64,000 nucleotides of DNA from positions 62,001 to 126,000 of the forward strand of contig NZ_JASHIK010000011.1 in NCBI RefSeq assembly GCF_030733745.1, written 5' to 3'. Under the pieces are notes generated by a model, which worked only from the letters and a program-made list of their open reading frames with translations, did not search any database and had not been told where the DNA came from. The translations under genes and the position numbers were made by a program. Positions 25,610-33,981 of the stretch are shown piece by piece. This stretch comes from Stappia sp. MMSF_3263. GTDB lineage: Bacteria; Pseudomonadota; Alphaproteobacteria; Rhizobiales; Stappiaceae. Positions within the stretch are counted from its first letter, which is position 1. The number at the start of each line of letters is the position of its first letter.

Positions 25610-25655
25610 GCCGGGGCAGGACGCCTGAGCCCGGGAAGGCTCAGGGTGCCCCGGC
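25610..25655 (-). repeat. Long two-part hairpin between binding-protein and permease genes
   Basis: GCCGGGGCA (25610-25618) pairs with 25647-25655, and CCTGAGCC (25624-25631) pairs with 25638-25645 inside it, separated by a small asymmetric internal loop. No U-run follows in the direction of transcription. Confidence 0.75.
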
Positions 25656-25668
25656 AACGTCAAGGGTG

Positions 25669-26712
25669 TCACTTCGGCGCGGCGCCGACCTCGGCATCCC
25701 ACTTCGAAAGAAGGCGGGTGCGCTCGTCCTTGGAGCCGTATTTGGCGAAGTCGTAGTCGATCAGCTTGATCGTGGAGAGGTCCGGCGCCTCCTTCGGCGC
25801 CTTGGCCCCCTTGTTGGACGGCACCTGGAAGGAGTTCGCCGCCGCGCCCAGTTCCTGTGCCGCCGGTGTCAGGGCCCAGTCGTACCACTTCTTCGCGTTG
25901 TCCGGGTTCGGGCCGCCCTTGATGATCGACATGGAGCCGATCTCGTAGCCGGTTCCCTCGCAAGGGGAGACGACCCTGACCGGGGCACCCTGCACCGCCT
26001 GGGTGACCGCGTCATGCTGGAAGGTGATGCCGATCAGTGTCTCGCCGGTGGCCGCCGCCCGGGCCGGGGCCGCGCCCGACTTGGTGTACTGGTTGACGTT
26101 CTTGTGCATGCCCTTCATGAACTCGAACGCCTTGTCCTCGCCCATCAGTTGCACCAGCGTCGCGACCATCGTGTAGGCCGTGCCCGAGGAATTCGGATTG
26201 GCGACCTGGATCTCGTCGCGGAACTCCTCCTTCAGAAGGTCGGCCCAGCAGGCGGGCTCGGCCGCACCGGTGGAGGCAAGCATCTCGGTGTTGAAGGAAT
26301 ACCCGAGCGCGCCGGCATAGATGCCGACCGTCTTGTAGCCGGACTGCTCCGCCTGGCTCGCCGCCCAGGGCTGGAGTTCCGCCAGCATCGGCGACTTGTA
26401 CTCGACCGTGAGCCCTTCCTCGGCCGCCTGCAGATGCGGATCGCCGGTGCCGCCCCACCACACGTCGCCGCGCGGATTGGCGGCTTCCGCCTTGACCTGG
26501 GCCAGCGTCTCGCCGGAGGACTTGCGGGTCATGTTGACCTTGATACCGGTCTCGCGCTCGAAGGCCTGGACCATCGGCCGGCACCATTCCTCCTGGACCG
26601 AGCAATAGACGGTGAGTTCGCCATCGGCAGCGGCCGGCAACGACCAGAGCAGCCCGGCAAGGCCGAGCGTTGCTCCGGATGCAAGTGCCCGCAGGCTTGT
26701 CGAGATCTTCAT
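25669..26712 (-). CDS. ABC transporter periplasmic binding protein (AfuA/FbpA-like; ligand probably not ferric iron)
   Basis: The 347-residue protein has a Sec signal (MKISTSLRALASGATLGLAG..., cleavage near AAADG) and the FbpA/AfuA-type fold (LTVYCSVQEEWCRPMVQAFE, GDVWWGGTGDPHLQAAEEG). It has a Cys pair in YCSVQEEWC. Ferric-binding FbpA proteins carry two adjacent Tyr as iron ligands; no Tyr-Tyr pair occurs anywhere here. Some AfuA-like proteins bind sugar phosphates, and the next gene is a sugar/inositol-phosphate phosphatase homologue. I infer an organophosphate ligand. The stop is 137 bp from the permease start. Confidence 0.82.
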   Translation of the reverse strand: MKISTSLRALASGATLGLAGLLWSLPAAADGELTVYCSVQEEWCRPMVQAFERETGIKVNMTRKSSGETLAQVKAEAANPRGDVWWGGTGDPHLQAAEEGLTVEYKSPMLAELQPWAASQAEQSGYKTVGIYAGALGYSFNTEMLASTGAAEPACWADLLKEEFRDEIQVANPNSSGTAYTMVATLVQLMGEDKAFEFMKGMHKNVNQYTKSGAAPARAAATGETLIGITFQHDAVTQAVQGAPVRVVSPCEGTGYEIGSMSIIKGGPNPDNAKKWYDWALTPAAQELGAAANSFQVPSNKGAKAPKEAPDLSTIKLIDYDFAKYGSKDERTRLLSKWDAEVGAAPK

Positions 26713-26789
26713 GCAGTCCTCCCTTTAACGTGCTGTTTTGCACAGCTGTTCATTAGTTGGCTGATCTTGAACGCTGGAAGGGGCGTCCG

Positions 26790-27605
26790 TCAATCTGTTC
26801 CGCTCGCGGCCGGGGACAGGGCGATGCCGGACACCTCCGCGACCGCGTCGGCAACGCCGGGGGCCGCGACGATGATCGGGTTGCCCGAGGTCCAGTCGCC
26901 GGCGAAGAAATCGCTGACCCGCGCGCCCGCCTCGGCGGCAATGACGACGCCGCCGGCGACGTCCCAGGAATTGATGTGCCCCTCGACATATCCGTCCGTG
27001 CGTCCGCAGGCGACGGCGGCAACGCCGAGCGCGCCGGAAGCGGACCGTTTCACATTGGCGCCGGCGCCGAAGAGCCGTGCGACGGTCGCCAGATACTGCT
27101 CTACCGGCAGGCGCGGCGACCAGCCGTGCTCCAGGGTGGAGCGGGCAATGTCGTTGGTCGCCGCCGCGCGGATCGGCTTGCCGTTGAGGGTCGCGCCGTG
27201 GCCCTTGCGGGCCAGGTAGATCTCGCCGAGAGCCGGAGCTGCGATGCAGCCGAGTTCGGGGGTGCCGTTCATCATGAAGCCGATGGAGACGCACCACGTG
27301 CGGTCGCCATGGGCGAAATTGGCGGTGCCGTCGATCGGGTCGACGATCCACAGCCTGTCGGCGACCGCGCCGCCGCCTTCCTCGCCCAGGACCCCGTCAT
27401 CGGGAAAGGCTTCGGCCACCCGCTGGCGGATGAGGGTCTCAACGGCGCCGTCGGCCTCGGTGAGCCAGTCCTGCGCGCCTTTCAGCGAAATGGCGAGCGA
27501 ATCACGGTCCTCGAAGTAGCGCATCGCCAGTGCCGCAGCTTCCGCGGCGATGCCTTGAAGTGCCAGAAAACGCTGCGTCAATTCCATGTCGCGACTGCTG
27601 CTCAT
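26790..27605 (-). CDS. Inositol-monophosphatase-family phosphatase
   Basis: The 271-residue protein has the family metal sites EEGGG, IVDPIDGTANFAHG and INSWDVAGG. It dephosphorylates small sugar or inositol phosphates (or histidinol phosphate or PAP in other branches) with Mg2+. ATG 27605 is the first start; ATG 27587 is possible. It is the first gene of the ABC operon, 77 bp from the binding-protein gene, so it plausibly removes phosphate from the imported compound in the cytoplasm. Confidence 0.88.
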   Translation of the reverse strand: MSSSRDMELTQRFLALQGIAAEAAALAMRYFEDRDSLAISLKGAQDWLTEADGAVETLIRQRVAEAFPDDGVLGEEGGGAVADRLWIVDPIDGTANFAHGDRTWCVSIGFMMNGTPELGCIAAPALGEIYLARKGHGATLNGKPIRAAATNDIARSTLEHGWSPRLPVEQYLATVARLFGAGANVKRSASGALGVAAVACGRTDGYVEGHINSWDVAGGVVIAAEAGARVSDFFAGDWTSGNPIIVAAPGVADAVAEVSGIALSPAASGTD

Positions 27606-27912
27606 GCTCGCCTCTTACTTAGCCGACAAATATCTGTCATCATTGTTTTTCCACGTATTCGGCGGATGTGAAAGTCACCGGCCGGCACGTCGACGCCATC
27701 TTTCGGTCCTAGAATGCGGCCATCTGAACTGCCGCGCCGCCAGCATCTTGCCGCGACGCGGGAATGACAAGCCGATTTCGAGGGCGTTTTGGAAACGTAT
27801 CCAGAGCTGCCGATCGCAGCTCCGGCCATGGCCGGCGTGATCCGGCCCGCTTCAGGTAATTGCAACAGGTTCCGGCGATACTGAGCCCGCCCTGTATGGA
27901 GGTCTAGAGACG
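27606..27912. other. 307-bp divergent intergenic region with one hairpin
   Basis: This gap separates the phosphatase/ABC operon from the Na/Pi cotransporter gene and must hold both promoters. The only clear structure is GAGCTGC-CGATC-GCAGCTC (27804-27822), a perfect 7-bp inverted repeat that could be an operator or leader hairpin. I see no convincing open frame. Confidence 0.5.
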
Positions 27913-29631
27913 ATGATGAGTGCGAGTGCGGTCTTCGTGCATCTGATCGGCGGCGTTGCCCTGCTGATCTGGGCTGTGCGGATGGTGCGGACGGGGGTCG
28001 TGCGGGCGTTCGGGTCGTCGCTGCGCTCGGTGCTGGCTTCGGCGACGCGCAACCGCGTCACCGCCGTTCTCGCCGGGGCGGGTGTCACGGTCCTGATGCA
28101 GAGCGCCACCGCGACGGCGATGCTGCTGACCTCCTTCTCCCGGCGCGGTCTGGTGCCGCTGGCGATGGCGCTTGCGGTGGTGCTGGGAGCCGATGTCGGG
28201 TCGGCGGTCGCCGCCCAGATCCTGTCGCTCAATGTCTCGCATCTGTGGCCGGTCTTCGTTGCCGCCGGCGTTGTCACCTTCCTGGTTTCCGATGCCGACC
28301 GGCCGCAATGCGTCGGCCGCGCCCTGATCGGCCTCGGCCTTCTGACCCTTTCGCTGCAGCACCTGCGCGCGACCGTGGTGCCGCTGGCGGAATCCGAGAC
28401 GTTTGGCCTGGTGCTCGCGGCGCTCGCCGGCGAGCCGATCCTTGCCGCGATCCTGGCCGCCGGCATCACCTGGGCCGCGCATTCCTCGCTTGCCGTCGTC
28501 CTGGTGATCGCGACGCTGGCGCTTACCGGCGCGGTGACGCCGACACTGGCCATCGCCGCGGTTCTGGGCGCCAATGTCGGTGCGGCGGCCGCGCCGCTTT
28601 CCGCCAACTGGGGGGCGGCGGCCGAGACCAAGCGCGTGCCCTTCGGCAACCTGATCATGCGCGGTACCGTTGCCGCGGTGCTCATTCCCTTTGCCGGGTT
28701 CCTGGCAGATTTGGCCACGTCCTTCGGGCTCGACGGCGCGCGGCTGACGGTCGATGCGCATCTGGCGTTCAACATCGTGGTCGCGTTGATCTTCGTGCCG
28801 CTGGTCGGACCCGTCTCGCGGCTGCTGGAACGTATCGTGCCGGCGACGCCGCAACCGGCCGACCCCGCCCGTCCGCGCTATCTGGCAAGCGTTCCGACCG
28901 ATGTCTCGTCCGAGTCGCTCGCCGCCGCCCATCGCGAGGCGCTGGCGCTGGGCGACCGGGTCGAGGCGATGCTGGTCAAGTCGATGGAGGCGCTGGAAAG
29001 CGGCGATCCGAAGCTCATTCGCGAGCTGCGTTCGGCCGACGACGCGGTCGACGCGGTCAACGAGGCGATCAAGCTGCATCTGGTGCGCATGTCGCGCAAG
29101 GGCATGTCGGAGGAGGATTCCCGACGTTTCATGGAGATCCTCTCCTTCACCACCAACCTGGAGCATATCGGCGATGTCATCGACAAGCAGCTGCTCGAGA
29201 TGGCGGAGAAGAAGGGGCGGGCGCATCTGGCGTTCTCCAGCGAGGGATTGGCCGACCTGAAGGCCTTCCATGCTCGCGTGGCGTCGAACTTCTCGACCGC
29301 GCTCAACGTCTTCGCCACCGGCGACCCCGACCTTGCGCGCCGGCTGTTCGCCGAGAAGACGGCGATCCGCGACCTGGAGCGCCACTTCGCCGAGCGGCAC
29401 TATGCGCGGCTGCGCGCTGGCGTCACCTTGTCGATGGAGACGACCTCGATCCACATGGACGTGCTGCGCGACCTGAAGCGGATCCACGGTCACTTCGTCA
29501 TCGTCGCGCAACCGATCCTGGAGGCCTGCGGCGAGCTGTCGGACACGCGGCTGCGGTCGGGCGGGCAAGCTGGCGGCGGTGGCCCCGCATCCTATCGTCA
29601 GGGTGAAACCGACCGGGCCCAGCCCGCGTGA
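27913..29631 (+). CDS. Na/Pi cotransporter family protein (NptA-like) with PhoU-like C-terminal domain
   Basis: The 572-residue protein has two repeated membrane modules, with the QSATATAM element (residues about 57-64) and the HSSLAVVL element (about 194-201) as the paired phosphate/Na+ site motifs. A helical PhoU-like region spans from about residue 330 to the end (LEHIGDVIDKQLLEM). It should exchange phosphate across the inner membrane. GGAGG sits just upstream of ATG 27913. It stands alone between an organophosphate-type importer and the arsenic operon. Because arsenate mimics phosphate, a role in arsenate entry or exit is possible but untested. Confidence 0.88.
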   Translation: MMSASAVFVHLIGGVALLIWAVRMVRTGVVRAFGSSLRSVLASATRNRVTAVLAGAGVTVLMQSATATAMLLTSFSRRGLVPLAMALAVVLGADVGSAVAAQILSLNVSHLWPVFVAAGVVTFLVSDADRPQCVGRALIGLGLLTLSLQHLRATVVPLAESETFGLVLAALAGEPILAAILAAGITWAAHSSLAVVLVIATLALTGAVTPTLAIAAVLGANVGAAAAPLSANWGAAAETKRVPFGNLIMRGTVAAVLIPFAGFLADLATSFGLDGARLTVDAHLAFNIVVALIFVPLVGPVSRLLERIVPATPQPADPARPRYLASVPTDVSSESLAAAHREALALGDRVEAMLVKSMEALESGDPKLIRELRSADDAVDAVNEAIKLHLVRMSRKGMSEEDSRRFMEILSFTTNLEHIGDVIDKQLLEMAEKKGRAHLAFSSEGLADLKAFHARVASNFSTALNVFATGDPDLARRLFAEKTAIRDLERHFAERHYARLRAGVTLSMETTSIHMDVLRDLKRIHGHFVIVAQPILEACGELSDTRLRSGGQAGGGGPASYRQGETDRAQPA

Positions 29632-29787
29632 CAGCGCTCACGCAGGGCTGACCATTCCCGGATTGGGGATTCGGGCCCGCGAGGGCGCGGGTCCTTGGTC
29701 CGCGAACTGCCCTGAAGTGGTCGTTCGCCACCTTCGGGATATCCCTGGCCTTGCAGCCTGGCGTATCCGGGCAGGCGCTATCCGTGC

Positions 29788-29822
29788 TTGCATCTTCATT
29801 TATATCTAGTATTCTTGATATA
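29788..29822 (+). promoter_or_regulatory. ars promoter with overlapping ArsR operator; predicted leaderless start
   Basis: TTGCAT (29788-29793) and TATTCT (29810-29815) form a -35/-10 pair with a 16-bp spacer. A perfect inverted repeat TATATC-N10-GATATA (29801-29822) covers the -10 and ends on the first base of the arsR ATG. No Shine-Dalgarno sequence fits upstream of the start, and the expected transcription start is at or next to the ATG, which suggests a leaderless arsR mRNA repressed by its own product. Confidence 0.6.
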
Positions 29823-30154
29823 TGGATAAAAGAATCGCGCTTGAAGCCTTCGCGGCACTTTCACAGGAAACCCGGCTCGACGTGTTGCGCCTGCTCATCC
29901 GCGCCGGCGGCGAGGGGATGCTCGCGGGAGACATCGCCGTTGCCCTCGACGTGCGGCAGAACACGATGTCGACCAATCTCGCGGTGCTGCACCGGGCCGG
30001 GCTCGTGCGCAACGAGCGGCAGGGCAGGGCGGTGCGCTATTTCGCCGACATGGCGGGACTGCGGTCGCTCCTTTCCTTCCTGATGGAGGACTGCTGTGGC
30101 GGTGCGCCGGACCTTTGCCGGCCGGTGCTTGATGCCCTTGTCTGCGATTGTTGA
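29822..30154 (+). CDS. arsR: ArsR-family arsenic-responsive repressor
   Basis: The 110-residue winged-helix repressor has a recognition region VRQNTMSTNLAVLHRAGLV and NERQGRAVRYFA. The C-terminus MEDCCGGAPDLCRP places two adjacent Cys and a third seven residues later, an As(III) site of the type seen in the Acidithiobacillus ArsR, with two more Cys at the extreme end (VCDC). Binding of arsenite should release it from the overlapping operator. It is the first gene of a tight operon with two arsenate reductases and ArsH. Confidence 0.92.
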   Translation: MDKRIALEAFAALSQETRLDVLRLLIRAGGEGMLAGDIAVALDVRQNTMSTNLAVLHRAGLVRNERQGRAVRYFADMAGLRSLLSFLMEDCCGGAPDLCRPVLDALVCDC

Positions 30155-30165
30155 GGAGAGATCCG

Positions 30166-30672
30166 ATGCTTGGAAAGACCTACAATGTGCTGTTTCTGTG
30201 CACCGGAAATTCGGCGCGCTCGATCATGGCCGAGGCGATCATGAACCGGTTTGACGGCTTTCGCGCCTTTTCCGCGGGCTCCCGGCCAAAGGGCGCACCG
30301 CATCCGATGACGCTCGACCTGTTGCGCGGGCTCGATATCGACACCTCCTTCGCCCGCTCCAAGAGCTGGGAAGAATTCGGCGGCGACAACGCTCCCGAGC
30401 TCGATTTCGTTTTCACCGTTTGCGACGACGCGGCCGGCGAATCCTGTCCCGTGTGGCCGGGCCAGCCGATGAGCGCGCATTGGGGCGTGCCGGATCCGGC
30501 TGCCGTGGAAGGCAGCGAGGCGGAGCGCCGCCTTGCCTTTTCCGAGGCCTACCGGATGCTGAATGCCCGCATCACCGCCTTTGCCAGCCTGCCGCTGGCC
30601 AGCATCGATTCGCTCTCCCTGCAGGGGCGTCTCGACGAGATCGGCCGCAAGGACAGGCAGGAGAGCGCCTGA
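30166..30672 (+). CDS. arsC: Arsenate reductase, low-molecular-weight phosphatase type
   Basis: The 168-residue protein has the LMW-phosphatase P-loop LFLCTGNSARS (Cys-x5-Arg) and the further redox pair in VCDDAAGESCPVWPG, the arrangement used by thioredoxin-coupled ArsC enzymes. It reduces arsenate to arsenite in the cytoplasm. ATG 30166 follows GAGGAG. Its stop overlaps the start of the second arsC as TGATG. Two unrelated reductases in one operon is unusual. Confidence 0.9.
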   Translation: MLGKTYNVLFLCTGNSARSIMAEAIMNRFDGFRAFSAGSRPKGAPHPMTLDLLRGLDIDTSFARSKSWEEFGGDNAPELDFVFTVCDDAAGESCPVWPGQPMSAHWGVPDPAAVEGSEAERRLAFSEAYRMLNARITAFASLPLASIDSLSLQGRLDEIGRKDRQESA

Positions 30673-31088
30673 TGAGCATTGTCATCCACCACAATCCCGA
30701 CTGCGGCACCTCGCGCAACGTGCTGGAGATGATCCGTGCCTCGGGCGAGGAGCCGGTCGTCATCGAATACCTGAAGACCGGCTGGACGCGGCCGCAGCTT
30801 CTGGCGCTCTTCGCCGGGGCCGGGCTGACGCCGCGCGAGGCGCTGCGCGTTTCCAAGTCGCCGGCGGAGGAGCTCGGCCTCACCGACCCGTCGGTCGATG
30901 ACGAGACGATCCTCGCCGCCATGCTGGAGCATCCGGTGCTGGTCAACCGGCCGATCGTGGTGACGGAGAAGGGCATCCGCCTTTGCCGGCCGTCGGAGAC
31001 AGTGCTGGAGATCCTTCCCGCCCCGCTCGCCGGCACCTTCGTCAAGGAGGACGGCGAGGTGGTGACGGCCACGGGAGGCGGATCGTGA
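30672..31088 (+). CDS. arsC: Arsenate reductase, glutaredoxin-dependent (R773 ArsC type)
   Basis: The 138-residue protein matches plasmid R773 ArsC closely in [15 protein letters not shown] (catalytic Cys near residue 11), [18 protein letters not shown] and [18 protein letters not shown], including the Arg residues that bind arsenate. It uses glutathione and glutaredoxin rather than thioredoxin. The start overlaps the upstream arsC stop (TGATG) and its own stop overlaps the arsH start (GTGA), so the three are translationally coupled. Confidence 0.94.
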   Translation: MSIVIHHNPDCGTSRNVLEMIRASGEEPVVIEYLKTGWTRPQLLALFAGAGLTPREALRVSKSPAEELGLTDPSVDDETILAAMLEHPVLVNRPIVVTEKGIRLCRPSETVLEILPAPLAGTFVKEDGEVVTATGGGS

Positions 31089-31816
31089 CCGTGCGGCCCG
31101 ATCCCCTTGCCGACCTGCCGAACATCGATGCCGCGCAGATGCGGCCTGTCGACCCGGACCTTTATGCCGCAAACGAGGATCCCGGCCACGCGCCGCGCAT
31201 CCTGCTGCTTTACGGTTCGCTCCGGGCGCGCTCGTTCTCCCGGTTGGTGGCCGAGGAGGCGCAGCGGCTGCTGGCCTGGCACGGTTGCCAGACACGGGTT
31301 TTCGATCCGCGCGGATTGCCGCTTGCCGATGCCGAGCCGGCCGAGCACCCGAAGGTGCGCGAATTGCGCGAGGCGGCGATGTGGTCGGAAGGCATGGTCT
31401 GGGTCTCTCCGGAGCGCCATGGCGCGATGACCGGCATCATGAAGACACAGATCGACTGGTTGCCGCTGTCGCTTGGCGGGGTGCGCCCCACCCAGGGCAA
31501 GACGCTGGCCGTGATGCAGGTCTGCGGCGGATCACAGAGCTTCAACGCCGTCAACCAGATGCGTATTCTCGGCCGCTGGATGCGGATGGTGACCATCCCC
31601 AACCAGTCGTCGGTGGCGCGCGCCTTTGCCGAGTTCGGCGAGGATGACCGCATGAAGCCCTCGCCCTACTACAACCGCATCGTCGATGTGGTCGAGGAAC
31701 TGGTGAAGTTCACCTGGATGGTGCGTGGCCGCGCCGGGCCGCTGGTCGACCGCTATTCGGAGCGGGTCGAAAGCGTGGCGAAGACCTCCGCCCGGGTCAA
31801 TCAGCGGTCGATCTAG
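31085..31816 (+). CDS. arsH: ArsH, NADPH-dependent FMN reductase
   Basis: The 243-residue flavodoxin-like protein has the phosphate loop [19 protein letters not shown] and [20 protein letters not shown], which are hallmark ArsH segments. ArsH oxidises trivalent methylated or aromatic arsenicals and reduces quinones. GTG 31085 overlaps the arsC stop by 4 bp. It ends the operon. No ArsB, Acr3 or AqpS-type arsenite exporter is present before or after it. Confidence 0.93.
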   Translation: MTVRPDPLADLPNIDAAQMRPVDPDLYAANEDPGHAPRILLLYGSLRARSFSRLVAEEAQRLLAWHGCQTRVFDPRGLPLADAEPAEHPKVRELREAAMWSEGMVWVSPERHGAMTGIMKTQIDWLPLSLGGVRPTQGKTLAVMQVCGGSQSFNAVNQMRILGRWMRMVTIPNQSSVARAFAEFGEDDRMKPSPYYNRIVDVVEELVKFTWMVRGRAGPLVDRYSERVESVAKTSARVNQRSI

Positions 31817-31962
31817 GGCATGTGCCAGGTGCCGGCATGTCGCGGAGATGCCGGGGTGCGCCGTTTTACGCCCGTGTCCGCCCCGTGAAAATCGACTAGA
31901 CTCCTCAACGGGTTCACATCGAGGCGGCGGGCATGCCTGCCCCGCCTGTGGTATCAACGGGC

Positions 31963-32850
31963 ATGATCGACAAGCTTGAAATGTTCATCGCGCTGGTCCG
32001 CGAGCGTCACTTCGGACGTGCTGCGGAGAGCATCGGCATCACGCAGCCGACACTGTCCTCCGCCATCCGGCAGTTGGAGGACCAGCTCAACGTGCAGCTC
32101 GTGCATCGCGGGTCGCGGTTCCAGGGACTGACGCCGGAGGGCGAGCGGGTGCATGCGCTGGCGCTTCGGATCGTCGGCGACATGCGGGCGCTGCGCGAGG
32201 AGATGCGGGCGGTGCGCTCCGACCTGGAAGGCACGCTGCGCATCGGCGTCGTGCCGACGGCGCTGCCGATGGTGGCCGAACTCGTGTCGCCCTACGCGGT
32301 GCGTCATCCCGGCGTCCGCTTCCAGATCCTGTCGCGAACCTCGGCGGAGATTCTCGACCAGATCGACCGGCTCGATCTCGATGCGGGGATCACCTATCTG
32401 GATGCCGACGCGATGCGCCGGCGCACGCGCTTCCCGCTCTACGAGGAGCGCTATTGCCTGCTCGTTTCCGTGTCGGACCCGCTTTCGGCGCGCGAGACGG
32501 TGAGCTGGCAGGAAGCAGGAAGCGAGCAATTGTGCCTGTTGACGCCGGACATGCAGAACCGGGCCATTGTCGACCGGCACCTGGCCGCTGCCGGGATCAC
32601 GGCGCGGGCGCGGGTGGAATCGAACTCCATCATCGCCCTTGTTGCCCATGTGATGACCGGCAAATGGGCGTCCGTGGTGCCCGAGAAGCTTGGCGCCATG
32701 TTCGTGTCGGGCGGGCTGCTGGCTGCGGTGCCGATCCGGGATGACGGCGTGGAGGGCGCCCGTACCATCGCCATCGTGGTGGCGCAGCGCGAACCGCTGA
32801 CCCCGCTGCTCTCGGCACTTGTCGACATAGCCGGCGGCCGGCGCGGCTGA
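31963..32850 (+). CDS. LysR-family transcriptional regulator
   Basis: The 295-residue regulator begins MIDKLEMFIALVRERHFGRA, with helix-turn-helix GITQPTLSSAIRQLEDQL and LVHRGSRFQGLTPEGERV, followed by a standard effector domain. By recollection this N-terminus resembles LysR proteins that accompany NAD-dependent formate dehydrogenase (fds) operons, but no such operon is in the window. ATG 31963 is chosen; an ATG at 31933 would add ten Pro-rich residues. Transcriptional targets are unknown. Confidence 0.87.
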   Translation: MIDKLEMFIALVRERHFGRAAESIGITQPTLSSAIRQLEDQLNVQLVHRGSRFQGLTPEGERVHALALRIVGDMRALREEMRAVRSDLEGTLRIGVVPTALPMVAELVSPYAVRHPGVRFQILSRTSAEILDQIDRLDLDAGITYLDADAMRRRTRFPLYEERYCLLVSVSDPLSARETVSWQEAGSEQLCLLTPDMQNRAIVDRHLAAAGITARARVESNSIIALVAHVMTGKWASVVPEKLGAMFVSGGLLAAVPIRDDGVEGARTIAIVVAQREPLTPLLSALVDIAGGRRG

Positions 32851-33077
32851 CCGGCCCAGCTGCGTTGACGCATATCGGCGTTCGGTAGAAGTCCGGTCAA
32901 TTCTTGCAGGTTTTGCGTCCGGCTTTCGCGAAGGCTGGCGCGTGCGAGCACCCGCTGGATGCCCTGACAACACCGCCGCTTGTTCTTCCGGTTACCTCGC
33001 GCCCTTCCCGCCGGCCTTGCCCTCCTGCCCGTTGCCTTCGCGGTCGCGGCCGCCACGTCATTGTTGCAGTCGCTGGC
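32851..33077. other. Non-coding gap upstream of the TetR promoter
   Basis: The stretch after the LysR stop contains no convincing coding frame. Its last part leads into the clear TetR promoter and operators (33078-33143). Together with the 5-prime leader up to 33214 the gene-free stretch is 364 bp. Confidence 0.5.
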
Positions 33078-33143
33078 ATACCCACCAGTTGGTATTGACA
33101 ACATACCTACTAGTGGGTATGTTTTCTTCATACTGGTTGGTAT
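33078..33143 (+). promoter_or_regulatory. TetR operon promoter with two full operators and a third half-site
   Basis: A consensus -35 TTGACA (33095-33100) and -10 TATGTT (33118-33123) are spaced 17 bp. Operator 1 is ATACC-N8-GGTAT at 33078-33095, just upstream of and touching the -35. Operator 2 is ATACC-N8-GGTAT at 33103-33120, filling the spacer; within it ACTAGT is central. A third GGTAT half-site with an ATAC partner at shorter spacing lies at 33130-33143, near the start point. The layout is a textbook repressible promoter. Confidence 0.85.
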
Positions 33144-33214
33144 GGAAGCTGGAACTGCGAAGCGCTATTGCAACGGATGGCAGTTTCACCAGCCATGGAA
33201 AGGGGGCCTGAACG

Positions 33215-33979
33215 ATGGCAAAGGATGCGGCGACGACCGGATCGCACATGGGCAAAGGCTCAAGGTCGCGAACGAGGGGCGGGGTGCAGACTGGTGCACA
33301 GGCGTCTTCTGCCGAGAAATCCGCCGAAGGATCCGGCAACGGCCCGGCCACGCGTGCGGCGGCGAAGGCCGAGGAGCGTCATCGCTCCAAGACCCGACTT
33401 CTGGAGGCGGCGCTGAGCGTCATCCGCGCGAAGGGCTATACCGCGACCCGTGTCGAGGATGTGTGTGAGGCGGCGGACCTGACAAAGGGCAGCTTCTTTC
33501 ATCACTTCAAAAGCAAGGAGGAGCTGGCGGTGGCTGCGGCCGACTACTGGTCGCAGACGACGGATGCCCTCTTTGCCGCCGCGCCCTACCACGCCCCGTC
33601 CGACCCGCTGGAGCGGGTGCTGGCCTATGTCGATTTCCGCAAGGAGATCCTGGCGGGCGAGGTGCCGGAGTTCACTTGCCTTGTCGGCACGATGGTGCAG
33701 GAGGTCTACGAGACCGTGCCCGCGATCCGCGATGCCTGCGACCGTTCGATCTCCGGCCATGCGGCCGAGGTGGAAAAGGACATTGCCGCGGCCAAGGCGC
33801 TCTACGCACCGGACGCGACGTGGACGCCGGAAAGCCTGGCCCTGCACACCCAGGCGGTGATCCAGGGCAGCTTCATCCTGGCCAAGGCGCGCATGGGCGC
33901 GGAGGTCGCGGCGCAGTCGCTCGACCATCTGCGGGCCTATGTCGAGATGCTGTTCGCGCAACCACGAAAGGGAGACTGA
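33215..33979 (+). CDS. TetR/AcrR-family transcriptional repressor
   Basis: The 254-residue protein has an unusual N-terminal extension of about 55 residues rich in Gly, Ser, Lys and Ala, then a standard TetR DNA-binding domain (LLEAALSVIRAKGYTATRVE, TKGSFFHHFKSKEEL) and a ligand domain. AGGGGG lies ahead of ATG 33215; ATG 33248 is a possible alternative. It begins an operon with a DHFR-like reductase (2 bp downstream), a SnoaL-like protein and a VOC protein, and almost certainly represses its own promoter at the three ATACC/GGTAT sites. Confidence 0.92.
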   Translation: MAKDAATTGSHMGKGSRSRTRGGVQTGAQASSAEKSAEGSGNGPATRAAAKAEERHRSKTRLLEAALSVIRAKGYTATRVEDVCEAADLTKGSFFHHFKSKEELAVAAADYWSQTTDALFAAAPYHAPSDPLERVLAYVDFRKEILAGEVPEFTCLVGTMVQEVYETVPAIRDACDRSISGHAAEVEKDIAAAKALYAPDATWTPESLALHTQAVIQGSFILAKARMGAEVAAQSLDHLRAYVEMLFAQPRKGD

Positions 33980-33981
33980 CC

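Noticed and set aside
23640-25628. 662-codon frame antisense to the ABC permease
   Set aside because: Low-complexity Gly/Asp/Arg-rich product with no motifs; it mirrors a hydrophobic permease gene with clear domains.
25669-26712. Naming the binding protein and operon as ferric iron uptake (FbpABC)
   Set aside because: No Tyr-Tyr pair is present and a sugar/inositol-phosphate phosphatase gene heads the operon. I kept only the fold-level name.
27634-27652. Possible Pho box (CTGTCAT followed by a weak second repeat)
   Set aside because: The second 7-bp repeat does not match CTGTCAT well and the site is about 270 bp from the cotransporter gene it would face.
29621-29649. Bulged inverted repeat at the end of the Na/Pi cotransporter gene as a terminator
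   Set aside because: The stem overlaps the stop codon, contains a bulge and is not followed by a T-run.
32860-33060. Short open frames in the gap before the TetR promoter
   Set aside because: No ribosome site or family similarity, and Arg/Pro-rich translations typical of random GC-rich DNA.
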